Below, in pieces: positions 18,217 to 26,963 of a stretch of DNA of 64,000 bases (position 1 is the stretch's first letter; each line of letters opens with the position of its first letter). Origin of the DNA: Bradyrhizobium sp. Y36. GTDB lineage: Bacteria; Pseudomonadota; Alphaproteobacteria; Rhizobiales; Xanthobacteraceae. The stretch is from contig NZ_NWTI01000001.1 in assembly GCF_002531575.1 (NCBI RefSeq), positions 455,501 to 519,500 of the forward strand. The letters are read 5' to 3'. The position numbers and the translations under genes were made by a program. The notes below the pieces were generated by a model. That model did not search any database. It was not told the DNA's origin and saw nothing but the letters and a program-made list of their open reading frames with translations.

Positions 18217-18933
18217 ATGGCGACGACCGTCAAGGAATTGAAGGCGACCGCACGTCCGAAGAGCGGCAAGGGGGCCGCCCGGGCTGAGCGTCGCGCCGGG
18301 CGAGTGCCCGGAGTGATCTATGGCAACAACCAGCCCCCCGTCACGATCTCGATCGAAGATCGCGAACTGCGCCAGCGCATCCTTGCTGGCCGGTTCCTGA
18401 CCACGCTGGTGGACATCGATCTCGAGGGCAAGAAGCACCGCGTGATTCCGCGCGACTATCACCTCGATCCGGTCAAGGACTTCCCGATCCATGTCGACTT
18501 CATGCGGCTCGGCGAAGGCGCCACCATCCGCATCAGCGTGCCCCTGCACGTCGTGAAGGCGGAAACCTCCCCGGGCGTGAAGCGTGGCGGCACGGTCAAC
18601 ATCGTCGCCCACGCGATCGAGCTCGAATGCGGTGTCGAGAGCATTCCGCAGTACATCGAGGCCGACGTCGGTTCGCTCGAAATCGGTCACTCCTTGCATC
18701 TGTCGGACGTCAAGCTGCCGAACGGCGTGAAGGCGCTGACCCGCGAGGACGCGACCCTCGTCACCATCGTGCCGCCGTCCGGCTACGCCGAAGAGCAGAA
18801 GGCCGCCGCTGCGGCTGCCGCTCCGGGCGCTGCTGCGGCCGCTCCGGCGGCTGGCGCTGCGGCTCCGGCTGCGGGCGCTGCTGCACCTGCCGCTGCTGCC
18901 AAGGCTCCCGCCGGCGGCGACAAGAAGAAGTAA
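18217..18933 (+). CDS. rplY: Ribosomal protein L25 / general stress protein Ctc
   Basis: A 238-residue 5S-rRNA-binding ribosomal protein of the long CTC type. The N-terminal domain (MATTVKELKATARPKSGKGA, then RAERRAGRVPGVIYGNNQPP) matches L25, followed by the C-terminal beta domain (about 95-185: VPLHVVKAETSPGVKRGG, LPNGVKALTREDATLVTIV). The tail from about residue 195 is a low-complexity Ala/Pro/Gly tract ending GGDKKK. The ATG at 18217 follows AAGGACTT. It is transcribed with pth 61 bases downstream, the common rplY-pth-ychF order. Confidence 0.95.
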   Translation: MATTVKELKATARPKSGKGAARAERRAGRVPGVIYGNNQPPVTISIEDRELRQRILAGRFLTTLVDIDLEGKKHRVIPRDYHLDPVKDFPIHVDFMRLGEGATIRISVPLHVVKAETSPGVKRGGTVNIVAHAIELECGVESIPQYIEADVGSLEIGHSLHLSDVKLPNGVKALTREDATLVTIVPPSGYAEEQKAAAAAAAPGAAAAAPAAGAAAPAAGAAAPAAAAKAPAGGDKKK

Positions 18934-18994
18934 TCTCTCGAAAGAGCTGGCGCGTGGTCCCTGACCGCGCGCTAGCTGAGGGGCGCGCCGCGTC

Positions 18995-19600
18995 ATGCGA
19001 CTCTTTGTTGGGCTCGGCAATCCCGGCGCGAAATACGCACGTAACCGGCACAATATCGGCTTCATGGCCGTCGACGAGATCGCGCGGCGTCATGGTTTCG
19101 CACCATGGCGCCGTCGCTTTCAGGGCGAGACCTCGGAAGGCACGCTCGGCACTGAGCGCGTGATCCTGCTCAAGCCGACGACCTACATGAACGATTCCGG
19201 CCGCGCAGTGCAGGAAGCCGCTGGCTTCTTCAAGATCGCGCCGGGCGACGTCACCGTGTTCCATGACGAACTCGAGCTGCCGCCGGGCAAGGTGCGCGTG
19301 AAGATCGGCGGCGGCATCGCCGGCCACAACGGCCTGCGCTCGATCTCGGCGCATATCGGCAACGACTACCGCCGCGTGCGCCTCGGCATCGGTCATCCCG
19401 GCGTCAAGGAGCTGGTGCATGGCCACGTGCTGTCGGACTTCGCGAAGGCGGACAGAGACTGGGTGGCGACGCTCTGCGAGGCGGTGGCCGAGCATGCAGG
19501 CCTGGTCGCCAAAGGCACGGACGCGACCTTCGCCAACAGGGTGCATCTCGCCATGCAGGCGAAGGGATTTTTGACCAAGGACGAGAACGGCAAGGAATAA
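18995..19600 (+). CDS. pth: Peptidyl-tRNA hydrolase
   Basis: A 201-residue enzyme that releases peptides from tRNAs dropped by stalled ribosomes. It shows [20 protein letters not shown] with the catalytic His19, the substrate-gate [34 protein letters not shown] (conserved Asp) and [20 protein letters not shown]. The length is close to the usual 190-200. It follows rplY and precedes ychF on the same strand, the latter after a family D repeat. Confidence 0.97.
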   Translation: MRLFVGLGNPGAKYARNRHNIGFMAVDEIARRHGFAPWRRRFQGETSEGTLGTERVILLKPTTYMNDSGRAVQEAAGFFKIAPGDVTVFHDELELPPGKVRVKIGGGIAGHNGLRSISAHIGNDYRRVRLGIGHPGVKELVHGHVLSDFAKADRDWVATLCEAVAEHAGLVAKGTDATFANRVHLAMQAKGFLTKDENGKE

Positions 19601-19605
19601 CACCT

Positions 19606-19677
19606 GTCATCGCCGGGCTTGATCCGGCGATCCATCCTTCGAAGACGATGGATGCGCGGGTCAAGCCCGCGCATGAC
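19606..19677. repeat. Palindromic intergenic repeat, family D
   Basis: GTCATCGCCGGGCTTGATCC ... GGGTCAAGCCCGCGCATGAC with inner GATCCATCCTTC/GATGGATGC arms. It lies between pth and ychF, and the same family separates hisS from the tautomerase gene. Confidence 0.8.
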
Positions 19678-19723
19678 GAGTTCGGAAGACATTTACGCGC
19701 GGAGCGCGGAGGCCAGGACCACC

Positions 19724-20821
19724 ATGGGATTCAAATGCGGGATTGTCGGCTTGCCCAATGTCGGCAAGTCGACCTTGTTCAATGCGCTGACCGAGACGGC
19801 CGCGGCGCAGGCGGCGAACTATCCGTTCTGCACCATCGAGCCGAATGTCGGCGAGGTCGCCGTGCCCGATCCGCGGCTGGACAAGCTCGCGGCCATCGCC
19901 AAGTCCGGCCAGATCATTCCGACCCGGCTGACCTTCGTCGACATCGCCGGCCTCGTGCGCGGCGCTTCCAAGGGTGAAGGCCTCGGCAATCAGTTCCTTG
20001 CCAATATCCGCGAGGTCGACGCCATCGCGCACGTCGTGCGCTGCTTCGAGGATTCCGACATCACCCATGTCGAGGGCAAGATCGCCCCGCTCGCCGACAT
20101 CGAGACCATCGAGACCGAGCTGATGCTCGCCGATCTCGACAGCCTCGAGAAGCGCGTCGACAACCTCACCAAGAAGGCCAAGGGCAACGACAAGGACGCC
20201 AAGGAGCAGCTCGACCTCGTCAACCGCACCCTGGTGCTGCTGCGCGAGGGCAAGCCTGCGCGCCTCGTCGAGCGCAAGGCGGAAGAAGAACGTGCCTTCG
20301 GCATGCTCGGCCTGTTGTCGTCCAAGCCCGTGCTCTATGTCTGCAACGTCGAGGAAGGCTCGGCCGCGACCGGCAATGCGTTCTCCAAGGCGGTGCAGGA
20401 CCAGGCCGCCAAGGAAGGTGCCGTCGCCGTCGTCATCTCCGCCAAGATCGAATCCGAGATCGCCACCATTTCGCGCGAAGAGCGCGCCGACTTCCTGGAG
20501 ACGCTTGGTCTCGAAGAAGCCGGCCTAGATCGCCTGATCCGCGCCGGCTACCAGCTTCTCGACCTCATCACCTATTTCACCGTCGGCCCGAAGGAGGCCC
20601 GCGCCTGGACCATCCACCGCGGCACCAAGGCTCCCGCCGCGGCTGGCGTGATCCACACCGATTTCGAGAAGGGCTTCATCCGCGCCGAGACGATTGCTTA
20701 TGAGGATTACGTGGCGCTCGGCGGCGAAGCCGGCGCGCGCGATGCCGGCAAGCTCCGCCTCGAAGGCAAGGAATACGTCGTCGCCGACGGTGACGTGATG
20801 CATTTCCGGTTCAATAACTGA
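19724..20821 (+). CDS. ychF: Redox-regulated ribosome-associated ATPase/GTPase YchF
   Basis: A 365-residue Obg-family P-loop protein (human OLA1 orthologue). The start [19 protein letters not shown] gives the G1 motif at once, followed by [19 protein letters not shown] (G3 and the Obg-type switch), and CNVEEG in place of the NKxD guanine-specificity motif, which explains the family's ATP preference. The C-terminal TGS-like region has [19 protein letters not shown] and [11 protein letters not shown]. The upstream in-frame extension lies in a repeat and is rejected. It is the third gene of the rplY-pth-ychF cluster. Confidence 0.97.
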   Translation: MGFKCGIVGLPNVGKSTLFNALTETAAAQAANYPFCTIEPNVGEVAVPDPRLDKLAAIAKSGQIIPTRLTFVDIAGLVRGASKGEGLGNQFLANIREVDAIAHVVRCFEDSDITHVEGKIAPLADIETIETELMLADLDSLEKRVDNLTKKAKGNDKDAKEQLDLVNRTLVLLREGKPARLVERKAEEERAFGMLGLLSSKPVLYVCNVEEGSAATGNAFSKAVQDQAAKEGAVAVVISAKIESEIATISREERADFLETLGLEEAGLDRLIRAGYQLLDLITYFTVGPKEARAWTIHRGTKAPAAAGVIHTDFEKGFIRAETIAYEDYVALGGEAGARDAGKLRLEGKEYVVADGDVMHFRFNN

Positions 20822-20839
20822 GCCGCAAAGAGTGCTCTC

Positions 20840-20928
20840 GTAGGGTGGGCAAAGGCGCATCGCGCCGTGCCCACCACCTGCTGCCATTGTGAAAGATCGT
20901 GGGCACGCTTCGCTTTGCCCACCCTACG
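20840..20928. repeat. Palindromic intergenic repeat, family B
   Basis: GTAGGGTGGGCAAAGGCGC ... CGCTTTGCCCACCCTACG with inner GTGCCCACC/CGTGGGCACG arms. It fills the gap between the convergent ychF and DUF4282 genes. Confidence 0.85.
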
Positions 20929-20937
20929 AAACCGTCC

Positions 20938-21234
20938 TCACCGCATCCCGCCGCCCTGGTCCCGGATCGCGCCGAGATGCTCGTTGATGCGGAACACGAT
21001 CAGGATCAGCTCGGCGACGATGCGCGAGAACACGATTCCGACGACGACGCTGGCAATCGAGGACAGCAGCACCAGGAAGCCGCCGAACGGGCTGATGGCC
21101 ATCGCAGCGAGCCCTGAAAAGATGCCGGAGAGGCCGAACAGGCAGATCAGCGCGATCACCAGCCAATAGAAGGTCTTGATGATCGTCGGCGTGATGAAGC
21201 GGTCCCATTGAAACAGGTCGCTGAATGAAAACAT
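20938..21234 (-). CDS. DUF4282-family small membrane protein
   Basis: A 98-residue protein from MFSFSDLFQWDRFITPTII. Two long hydrophobic helices (FYWLVIALICLFGLSGIF, then about LLSSIASVVVGIVFSRI) are followed by a conserved ELILIVFRINEHL end, the layout of DUF4282 proteins. It is expected in the inner membrane; the family's function is not known. An in-frame extension upstream runs through a 12-base tandem repeat and is not taken as coding. It is convergent with ychF. Confidence 0.8.
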   Translation of the reverse strand: MFSFSDLFQWDRFITPTIIKTFYWLVIALICLFGLSGIFSGLAAMAISPFGGFLVLLSSIASVVVGIVFSRIVAELILIVFRINEHLGAIRDQGGGMR

Positions 21235-21242
21235 TGCTCTCC

Positions 21243-21278
21243 CCAAGGCAAATTCCAAGGCAAATTCCGAGGCAAGTC
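21243..21278. repeat. Tandem 12-base repeat, three units
   Basis: Two exact units CCAAGGCAAATT (21243-21254 and 21255-21266) and a diverged third CCGAGGCAAGTC (21267-21278), just upstream of the DUF4282 start codon in its promoter or leader region. Confidence 0.85.
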
Positions 21279-21433
21279 GGGACGTCAGGTCGGGCCCCGG
21301 CACGTGGCCTGCGGCTGATCCGACTCAAGACCAAAGCCACCGCGTGATATGTAGCACGAGCCATGCGGGCCGGCGGGTTGAGATTGCCGCAAAGTGCGGC
21401 CACAATCTGTCATTCCCGCAAAGCATTCCCAAG

Positions 21434-21886
21434 ATGACCCTGACCTTCGAAGATTTTCCGCCCGGCCGGTTCGGAACGTTCGGCCCGCGCCATGTCACCC
21501 GCGACGAGATTCTGGCCTTTGCCGCCGAGTTCGATCCGCAGCCCATGCATCTGGACGAGGAGGCCGCGGCCAAGAGCATGCTGCGCGGCCTGTCCGGCTC
21601 AGGCTGGCATCTCTGCTCGCTGATGATGCGGATGATGGCCGACGGTTTCATTACCCGTGCGGCTTCACTGGGATCTCCAGGCGTCGACGAGGTGCGCTGG
21701 CTGTCGCCGCTGCGGCCGGGCGACGACCTCACGCTCGAGGTCGACGTGCTGGAGGCGCGCACCTCGAAGAGCAGGCCCGAGCTCGGCATCGTCAAGTTCA
21801 AATGCACCGCGCGCAACGCCAAGGGTGAGGCGCTTGGCGAGATGACCTCGCCGATCCTGATCAAGCGGCGCGAGGGAGCGGTCTGA
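21434..21886 (+). CDS. MaoC-like hot-dog dehydratase, first of a coupled pair
   Basis: A 150-residue hot-dog protein beginning MTLTFEDFPPGRFGTFGP. The hydratase-2 motif appears as FAAEFDPQPMHLDEEAAAKS, with the Asp and His positions used by R-specific enoyl-CoA hydratases. Later segments (VRWLSPLRPGDDLTLEVDV, KFKCTARNAKGEALGEM) complete the fold. Its stop overlaps the start of the next gene (TGATG), so the two products may form a heteromeric enzyme. The natural acyl substrate is unknown. Confidence 0.85.
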   Translation: MTLTFEDFPPGRFGTFGPRHVTRDEILAFAAEFDPQPMHLDEEAAAKSMLRGLSGSGWHLCSLMMRMMADGFITRAASLGSPGVDEVRWLSPLRPGDDLTLEVDVLEARTSKSRPELGIVKFKCTARNAKGEALGEMTSPILIKRREGAV

Positions 21887-22368
21887 TGCGGTTCTTCGAC
21901 GACATCGAGATCGGCCAGCGCCGCGAGATCGGCAGCTACACGTTCACGGCGGAGGCCATCAAGACGTTCGCCGCCAAGTTCGATCCGCAGCGCTTTCATC
22001 TCGACGAGGAGGAGGGCAAGAACTCGCTGTTCGGCGGGCTCGCCGCGTCGGGCTGGCATGTCGGTTCGGCCTGCATGAGCCTGCTTGTCGCCGACGGCCA
22101 GCGCCTGGCGCGGGAAGCCGCGGCGCGCGGCGAGGAGGTTGCGGTGTGGGGCCCGTCGCCGGGCTTTCGCGACCTGCGCTGGATCAGGCCGGTGCTCGCA
22201 GGCGACACCATCGCTTACGTCAACGTCGTCACCGACAAGCGCAGCTCCGCTTCGCGCCCCGGCTGGGGCATTCTGACGGCTCGCACCACCGGTACCAACC
22301 AGCGCGGCGAGGAGGTCTATTCCATCACCGCCAGCGCCTTCGTGCCGATGCGCGCGAAGGCCGGTTAG
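21886..22368 (+). CDS. MaoC-like hot-dog dehydratase, second of a coupled pair
   Basis: A 160-residue homologue of the upstream gene, starting MRFFDDIEIGQRREIGSYTF. The catalytic segment is FAAKFDPQRFHLDEEEGKNS, and the substrate-loop GPSPGFRDLRWIRPVLAGDT is longer than in the first copy. One-base overlap with the upstream stop implies translational coupling. Both genes keep the Asp/His pair, so neither looks like a degenerate non-catalytic partner. Confidence 0.87.
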   Translation: MRFFDDIEIGQRREIGSYTFTAEAIKTFAAKFDPQRFHLDEEEGKNSLFGGLAASGWHVGSACMSLLVADGQRLAREAAARGEEVAVWGPSPGFRDLRWIRPVLAGDTIAYVNVVTDKRSSASRPGWGILTARTTGTNQRGEEVYSITASAFVPMRAKAG

Positions 22369-22565
22369 ATCTGTTCCAGGATGAACGGCCAGATGAGTGC
22401 GCGAGTGTTGCCCGCGCGCTATGGACGCGGTTCCGCGCGGCTGCCATAAGCCTGCGCAAGATGGTTACCGCGAAGCAGTTTGGCGGAACCAGTGAGTTGC
22501 TAACTAATTATGAACCTGTCGCTGTCTATTTGAAACGAATTGGCAGACGACAGGGGACGAGGACC

Positions 22566-22712
22566 ATGGCTGATCGCGGCGCACTGAAATTTGTTGGATT
22601 TATCTTCGCGACCGCGACGCTGGCCGTGATGCTGGTCGCCGGCATGGTGGTGAAGGGCTATGCCGATGGTGCCTACACCCTGGAAGCCTCGGCCGTCGAC
22701 GCGAGCCGGTAA
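22566..22712 (+). CDS. Small single-helix membrane protein (48 aa)
   Basis: MADRGALKFVGFIFATATLA then VMLVAGMVVKGYADGAYTL and a short polar tail. One transmembrane helix spans about residues 8-30. The ribosome site AGGGGACGAGGACC lies directly upstream. It converges with another small membrane-protein gene across a 19-base GC-rich hairpin. I know of no functional assignment. Confidence 0.65.
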   Translation: MADRGALKFVGFIFATATLAVMLVAGMVVKGYADGAYTLEASAVDASR

Positions 22713-22728
22713 CAGTTCGTTAATTCTC

Positions 22729-22747
22729 GCGGCCGGCATCCGGCCGC
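22729..22747. terminator. GC-rich hairpin between convergent small genes
   Basis: GCGGCCGG-CAT-CCGGCCGC, an 8-base perfect stem between the stops at 22712 and 22751. There is no T-tract on either side, so intrinsic termination would be weak. It may instead stabilise both 3' ends. Confidence 0.4.
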
Positions 22748-22750
22748 ATC

Positions 22751-22888
22751 TCAGCGGCTATAGACGAACGCCAGGACGGCGATCGCGACTGCCAGCAGCC
22801 CGACAAAGCGCAGCATGATCGTGCCGAATTGATTCGGCGCGGGCCGCAACGGTATCGGGTCCGTGGTGTCGGGCCGAATGCTTTCCAT
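22751..22888 (-). CDS. Small single-helix membrane protein (45 aa)
   Basis: Read directly on the minus strand: starts MESIRPDTTDPIPLRPAPNQ, continues FGTIMLRFVGLLAVAIAVLA and ends FVYSR with TGA at 22751. A proline-rich cytoplasmic-type N-terminus of about 22 residues is followed by one C-terminal transmembrane helix, a tail-anchored layout. CTTGGGGACAG upstream is a good ribosome site. Function unknown. Confidence 0.6.
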   Translation of the reverse strand: MESIRPDTTDPIPLRPAPNQFGTIMLRFVGLLAVAIAVLAFVYSR

Positions 22889-23051
22889 CTGAACTGTCCC
22901 CAAGGCCCGGCCGTGGCGGCACGGGCGCCTGGCATTGGTCGCCGGGGACAGGCGACGGGTTCAATGGTGAACCTTGCCAGCCACGTTGGCGGTGTGAATG
23001 CGTGTCCATCGCCCTAGTGTCGCACTTTTCGCAGCCACACACTCCGCCGCT

Positions 23052-23153
23052 GTCATGCCCCGGCTTGACCGGGGCATCGAGTACGCCGCGGCCTCTCGGC
23101 TCTTGCCTCGCTGTCCCTGGAATACTGGATCGCCCGCCTTCGCGGGCGATGAC
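23052..23153. repeat. Palindromic intergenic repeat, family D variant
   Basis: GTCATGCCCCGGCTTGACC ... CGCCCGCCTTCGCGGGCGATGAC. The GTCAT/ATGAC ends are shared with other family D copies while the interior (TCGAGTACGCCGCGGCC...) differs. It lies within a 366-base stretch (22889-23254) in which I see no gene. Confidence 0.65.
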
Positions 23154-23254
23154 ACCTTCCTTGGATAGGCAGTCCGCCCTTATCACATCCCTCTGAATCA
23201 AAACCGCCGCGCCCCTTGCGGAACGCGGCGGCCGGTGATGCTTGGCGCCAGTGC

Positions 23255-23677
23255 TCAGCTGTTGCGCAGGCCGTCGGCGGCGCGCTTCCACTGCGCGACG
23301 TTGTCGGCGATCATGCGGGTCGACTTCATCGCGGCCTGGCTGAGCTGGGCGTAGCCGGAGATCTCGCGCTGGACGCGCTGGCCTTCGGCGTGGAGCAGGT
23401 CCCGCAGGCTCTCGAGCTCGGAGATCAGGTTCTCGATCTCGGCGAGCGAGGTGCCCGCGACGCGCTGGATCAGCGAGTTGACGTTGTTCACGGTGGCTTC
23501 CGCGCTCGGGTCGAGCGGCGGCGCATCGGTGGTGGTCGACGCCGGACGGCGCAGATAGGCGATGTCGTTGCGGACGAAGTCACGGATGCCGGCCTCGACC
23601 TCCGTCACGGCGGCGAGGTTGGTGTCGACCGTCTCGGTCTCGGTGGCTTCGATCTTTTCCGGACGCATGGCGTTCAT
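23255..23677 (-). CDS. Hypothetical protein, predicted helical/coiled-coil
   Basis: A 140-residue acidic protein starting MNAMRPEKIEATETETVDTN, with ribosome site CAGGGGAATAACG. A longer frame upstream lacks support. The first 55 residues are polar and probably disordered (PASTTTDAPPLDPSAEATVN); the rest is strongly helical with heptad-like leucines (LAEIENLISELESLRDLLHA), then QREISGYAQLSQAAMKSTRM. No signal peptide or membrane segment. It resembles short rhizobial proteins of unknown function. Confidence 0.65.
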   Translation of the reverse strand: MNAMRPEKIEATETETVDTNLAAVTEVEAGIRDFVRNDIAYLRRPASTTTDAPPLDPSAEATVNNVNSLIQRVAGTSLAEIENLISELESLRDLLHAEGQRVQREISGYAQLSQAAMKSTRMIADNVAQWKRAADGLRNS

Positions 23678-23923
23678 CGTTATTCCCCTGTTCGCGTTGA
23701 GCGCAGCGCGAGTGTCCCCCGCACGACGACGTCTGTGAGGCTTCCCTATCAGGGCGTCCGATTTTGACCGCAAATGGGCCGAGATGCGGCAAGGGCGGAC
23801 CATTCGGGGGTTTTGCCGTGGCGTATGGTTACGAGAGTCTGAACGGCGGACGCGGCGAGGTGAATGCGCGGCGTGGCCGGTGCTCGTCTGCCTCGCGCTG
23901 CCTGCGGGGAGAGGTGAAAGACC

Positions 23924-24850
23924 TCACCAGCTCTTCTTGAAGCCGGCAGTGACGCTCTTGTTGACCGTGCCTTGCGAGGTCTCGCCGACCGAGCCGGATA
24001 CGGTGACGTTGTCGAACAGCTTTTGCTCGGCGCCGACCTTGCGCAGCCATTTGTCGTCGGTGGTCGACAGCGTCTGGCCGGCGGAGATGCTGGTGCCGGT
24101 GTCGGTGAGGGTGACCTTGGCGGACTGGTCGGTCTCGTAATTGCGGGTGGTGATGTGGCCGCCGATGCCCGGGACCGCACTCGTGCCCTGTTGGTTGACG
24201 CTGTAGCCGTTCTGCAGCGTCAGCGAGGTGTCGCCGGACAGCGGTACGGATTTGGTCAGCGAGGCCCCGAGCTTGCTCTGCTCCGAACCGGGATCGACAC
24301 GGGCTTCCACCGCGGTCTTGTCCCAGATCACGCCCGCGCCGGGCGCGGTTGCCGTCGCCCAGGCGCTGCCGGAGGATTGCGGCAGGTTGCCGCCATTGGT
24401 GGCCTTCTGCGCCAAGAGCTCGGACATCGTCCTGGGCTCGCTCGCCACCGTCATGTCGGCGCCGATCCGCGTATCCCAGAACGAGAACACCGACTGCTTC
24501 ACGGTCACGGCCGAGGAGCCGTTGGCATTGGCGTTCGACGACCAGTCCAGCCCGTCCTTGGCGGCGGCCTGGGCGCGCTTCTTGGCGGCCATGGGGTCAA
24601 TGCCGGTGCCGGCATCGACCGCGAGCTGACTCCAGTCGAGCTTGTCGACGTCGATGCCCTTCATCACGTCGGGGTCGTTGACGTCGGGGGCCTCCGCCAC
24701 GGCCTCTGTCTCGGCCTCGTCGTCAGGCGCGGCCGCTGGGGCGGAGAAGGGCGGAATGATCTGCGCCGAAACCGTCAGCACCGAGCCCAGAATGAATGCG
24801 GCCGCCAGCACCGGCAGCCTGGCCCAGCCAAAACCTGTCGAGAATTCCAT
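23924..24850 (-). CDS. Exported protein, probable outer-membrane beta-barrel-like
   Basis: A 308-residue protein with signal peptide MEFSTGFGWARLPVLAAAFI...TVSAQ. A proline/alanine/acid-rich linker (about 35-70) precedes LDWSQLAVDAGTGIDPMAAK and then a C-terminal half of alternating polar and hydrophobic strands with many Thr/Ser/Gly (SLTLQNGYSVNQQGTS, SAKVTLTDTGTSISAGQTL, FDNVTVSGSVGETSQGT), ending in aromatic Trp (KKSW). A terminal aromatic residue on amphipathic strands suggests beta-barrel assembly in the outer membrane. I recognise no named family. Confidence 0.6.
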   Translation of the reverse strand: MEFSTGFGWARLPVLAAAFILGSVLTVSAQIIPPFSAPAAAPDDEAETEAVAEAPDVNDPDVMKGIDVDKLDWSQLAVDAGTGIDPMAAKKRAQAAAKDGLDWSSNANANGSSAVTVKQSVFSFWDTRIGADMTVASEPRTMSELLAQKATNGGNLPQSSGSAWATATAPGAGVIWDKTAVEARVDPGSEQSKLGASLTKSVPLSGDTSLTLQNGYSVNQQGTSAVPGIGGHITTRNYETDQSAKVTLTDTGTSISAGQTLSTTDDKWLRKVGAEQKLFDNVTVSGSVGETSQGTVNKSVTAGFKKSW

Positions 24851-25122
24851 CGTCCTGCCCGCCAACCCCAGCGCATGTTGCCCGCCAATATAGGGCGAGC
24901 CCTGGTGATGACCATGCGCCATTCGGTCAGCCTGGATCAATGCGGATCTATCGTTGCGAAATTGTGGCAATTCGCGTGAGGGACGCGAACCAACGGGCCG
25001 CGCGAAAGGCGCGCGCCCGACGACGAGCTTCTCGGTGCGACGGCATCCGGCGGGGCTGGAGGCCAGGACGTCGCAGCCGGCATCGTCATCGGTCCCGGAC
25101 ATCGGGGCCCGTTGGTGTCCCT

Positions 25123-25153
25123 CTCAAGCGCGATGATCATCATCGCGCTTGAG
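25123..25153. repeat. 31-base palindrome
   Basis: CTCAAGCGCGATGAT, one central C, then ATCATCGCGCTTGAG: a perfect 15-base inverted repeat. It would form a cruciform or a strong RNA hairpin in either direction. There is no T-tract next to it. Confidence 0.8.
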
Positions 25154-25165
25154 GTTGTTGGTCGG

Positions 25166-25224
25166 GCATGATCTTTCCGGAAAACCGCTTAGCGCTCACG
25201 CGGCCGTTCGGGTCCGGATCATGC
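25166..25224. repeat. Palindromic repeat, family G
   Basis: GCATGATCTTTCCGGAAAAC at the left and GGTCCGGATCATGC at the right. The same left end, with a shorter interior, recurs at 43471-43517. Located just after the 3' end of the SnoaL-like gene at 25226. Confidence 0.75.
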
Positions 25225-25225
25225 G

Positions 25226-25666
25226 TCAGCCGACGCTGGTCATCTTCGGCAGATGAATGGCGCGGCCGAGTGCCTGCTCGACCAGGTCGAACGTGTCGAT
25301 CAGGACGCGCATGCTGACGAGCTTGCCCGCCCTGAACTGGGCGAACTGCGCGACCCGCAAGGAGATCGGCTTGTTGGAATCCAGCGCCGTCAGCGAATAG
25401 CGCACCATCGAGGCGGCGGAATCGACGCCCAGCATGATGCTCTCGCGCTCGAAACGGCGAACCCTGAAATTGTCGGCGAGCTGGCGGATGACGTCGAGCA
25501 CGGCGTCCTTGCCCTGGCGCGCGCCGAGGAACGGAAACATGTCGATCGGGCCGTAGAGCGCCCACTCGACGTCCTCGTCGATCAGGGCCTCGATGTCCTC
25601 GAAATGCCGGTCGTTGATCGCGCGGTGCAACGCGCGCGAGAAACGCCAGAGGCTGTGCTCTGTCAT
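25226..25666 (-). CDS. SnoaL-like (NTF2-fold) protein
   Basis: A 146-residue protein starting MTEHSLWRFSRALHRAINDR. An ATG at 25717 would add a 17-residue N-terminus without a visible ribosome site. The NTF2/SnoaL pattern is seen as RHFEDIEALIDEDVEWALYG, GARQGKDAVLDVIRQLADNF, VARYSLTALDSN-like strand and VSMRVLIDTFDLVEQALGR. It is homologous in layout to the next gene upstream. The pocket fold serves many enzymes and binding proteins, so no activity is claimed. Confidence 0.75.
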   Translation of the reverse strand: MTEHSLWRFSRALHRAINDRHFEDIEALIDEDVEWALYGPIDMFPFLGARQGKDAVLDVIRQLADNFRVRRFERESIMLGVDSAASMVRYSLTALDSNKPISLRVAQFAQFRAGKLVSMRVLIDTFDLVEQALGRAIHLPKMTSVG

Positions 25667-25901
25667 TTTGGGCAGTCCTGAAGCTGGCTTTGCGGAAAAA
25701 ACGGAAAACAACCCCATGCGCCGTCAGGCGCCGGGGCTCAACTCATTTGTATACGAACAAAATACCCGATTTCGGCCAAAACGCAATTCACGTTTTCGCA
25801 ATGCACAATTGACGGCGATATGTGGGATTTGCAATAGAACCCCGTAATCTCCCGGGTTCCAGTGTGCCCGCGCGCGACGGGTTCCGGCAGAGGGACGGGG
25901 C

Positions 25902-26348
25902 TCAGTCCACCTGCGCACCGGTGATCAACGGCCCGATCTCGCGCTCCAGCACCTGCTGCACCAGATCGTAGGAATCGATGATCTCGCGGATCTGCGCCAC
26001 CAGCCCGCCGCGAAACGTATAGAACACGGCCATGTCGAACTGCACGATGCGGTCGTTGCTGCGCTTCCTGAAATAGGCCTGCATGTAGGTCGCGACCTCG
26101 TCGCCCTCTGCAATGACGTGCGGCGCCTTGTAACGGATCTCCGAATAGCGCGCCCAGACCGTCTGCCACAGCGTGCGCAATTCGGCCTTGCCGTGGCGCG
26201 GCACCATGTGCGGCAGCACGTCGATCGGGGCATGGGTGAGGAAGTCGACGTCGTCGGTGCAGCAGGACAGCGCGGTCTCGAGATCGCCCCGCGCAAAAGC
26301 GTCGAGCAGATGCAGCACGCGTTGCCTGTTCAGCTTCTCAACCGTCAT
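25902..26348 (-). CDS. SnoaL-like (NTF2-fold) protein
   Basis: A 148-residue protein from MTVEKLNRQRVLHLLDAFAR, with ribosome site GGGAGCAGC. Segments ETALSCCTDDVDFLTHAPID, PRHGKAELRTLWQTVWARY and LVAQIREIIDSYDLVQQVLE correspond position by position to the downstream SnoaL-like gene, so the pair arose by duplication. A 235-base AT-richer gap separates the two, so each may have its own promoter. Confidence 0.75.
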   Translation of the reverse strand: MTVEKLNRQRVLHLLDAFARGDLETALSCCTDDVDFLTHAPIDVLPHMVPRHGKAELRTLWQTVWARYSEIRYKAPHVIAEGDEVATYMQAYFRKRSNDRIVQFDMAVFYTFRGGLVAQIREIIDSYDLVQQVLEREIGPLITGAQVD

Positions 26349-26627
26349 GCTGCTCCCGCCCCCATTGGCCGTGGATTGCAAACGCTACCGCGCCCCTCGC
26401 GGATCCATCAATCCGCAAAAACACAGGGTGCATGCCAACTATGACGCGCCGGCGCCATGCCGCGTTCATGGGGTGCAATTGCGGGTTGCGCAAATGTTCG
26501 CGCGCAGACTTTTGCACCTGGCGATGACGCCGCGCGCCTATCGGCGGGCGCGCCTCGCTCAGGTGATGGAACCCGGACCCGTCCCCGCCCGTTGACGGTT
26601 CAAAGCCGCATCCGGAGACATCGACCC

Positions 26628-26867
26628 ATGAAATCTCTCATAGCCGTCACCGCCACCGCCGCGCTGCTCGTGCTCGGCGCGAGCTCCGCCGCCAACGCCA
26701 AGGGCTGCATCAAGGGCGCTGTCGTGGGCGGCGTTGCCGGCCATTATGCCGGCCACCACGGCGTGCTGGGCGCTGCCGCCGGCTGCCTCTACGGCCGGCA
26801 CCACGCCAAGGAGCAGGAGAAGCAGCGGCAGCAGCAGAGCCAGATGAACGGGCAGGGGAAGCTGTAA
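26628..26867 (+). CDS. Small exported glycine-zipper-type protein
   Basis: A 79-residue protein with a signal peptide (MKSLIAVTATAALLVLGASS to ANAKG) and a mature part containing GAVVGGVAGHYAGHHGVLGA, a glycine-zipper-like GxxxG pattern with several histidines. The tail is Gln/Lys-rich. Similar proteins occur widely in Bradyrhizobium and are unassigned. The start at 26628 is preferred over the long upstream frame because the signal peptide begins there. Confidence 0.65.
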   Translation: MKSLIAVTATAALLVLGASSAANAKGCIKGAVVGGVAGHYAGHHGVLGAAAGCLYGRHHAKEQEKQRQQQSQMNGQGKL

Positions 26868-26963
26868 GGCCGCGGAGAACCTCGCCCGTTCTCGCTTTGA
26901 CGCGGCATGCTCCGATGGTAAATTCCTGTCGCTAGCGCTGGAGTTGAGCCAGGCGAGGGGACG

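Larger units (their letters stand above)
24851..25225. other. Gene-free stretch with hairpins
   Basis: 375 bases upstream of the barrel-like gene. It should contain that gene's promoter next to 24850. Otherwise it holds a 31-base near-palindrome at 25123-25153 and a repeat at 25166-25224 (listed separately). Open frames here are antisense-like and not credible. Confidence 0.4.
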
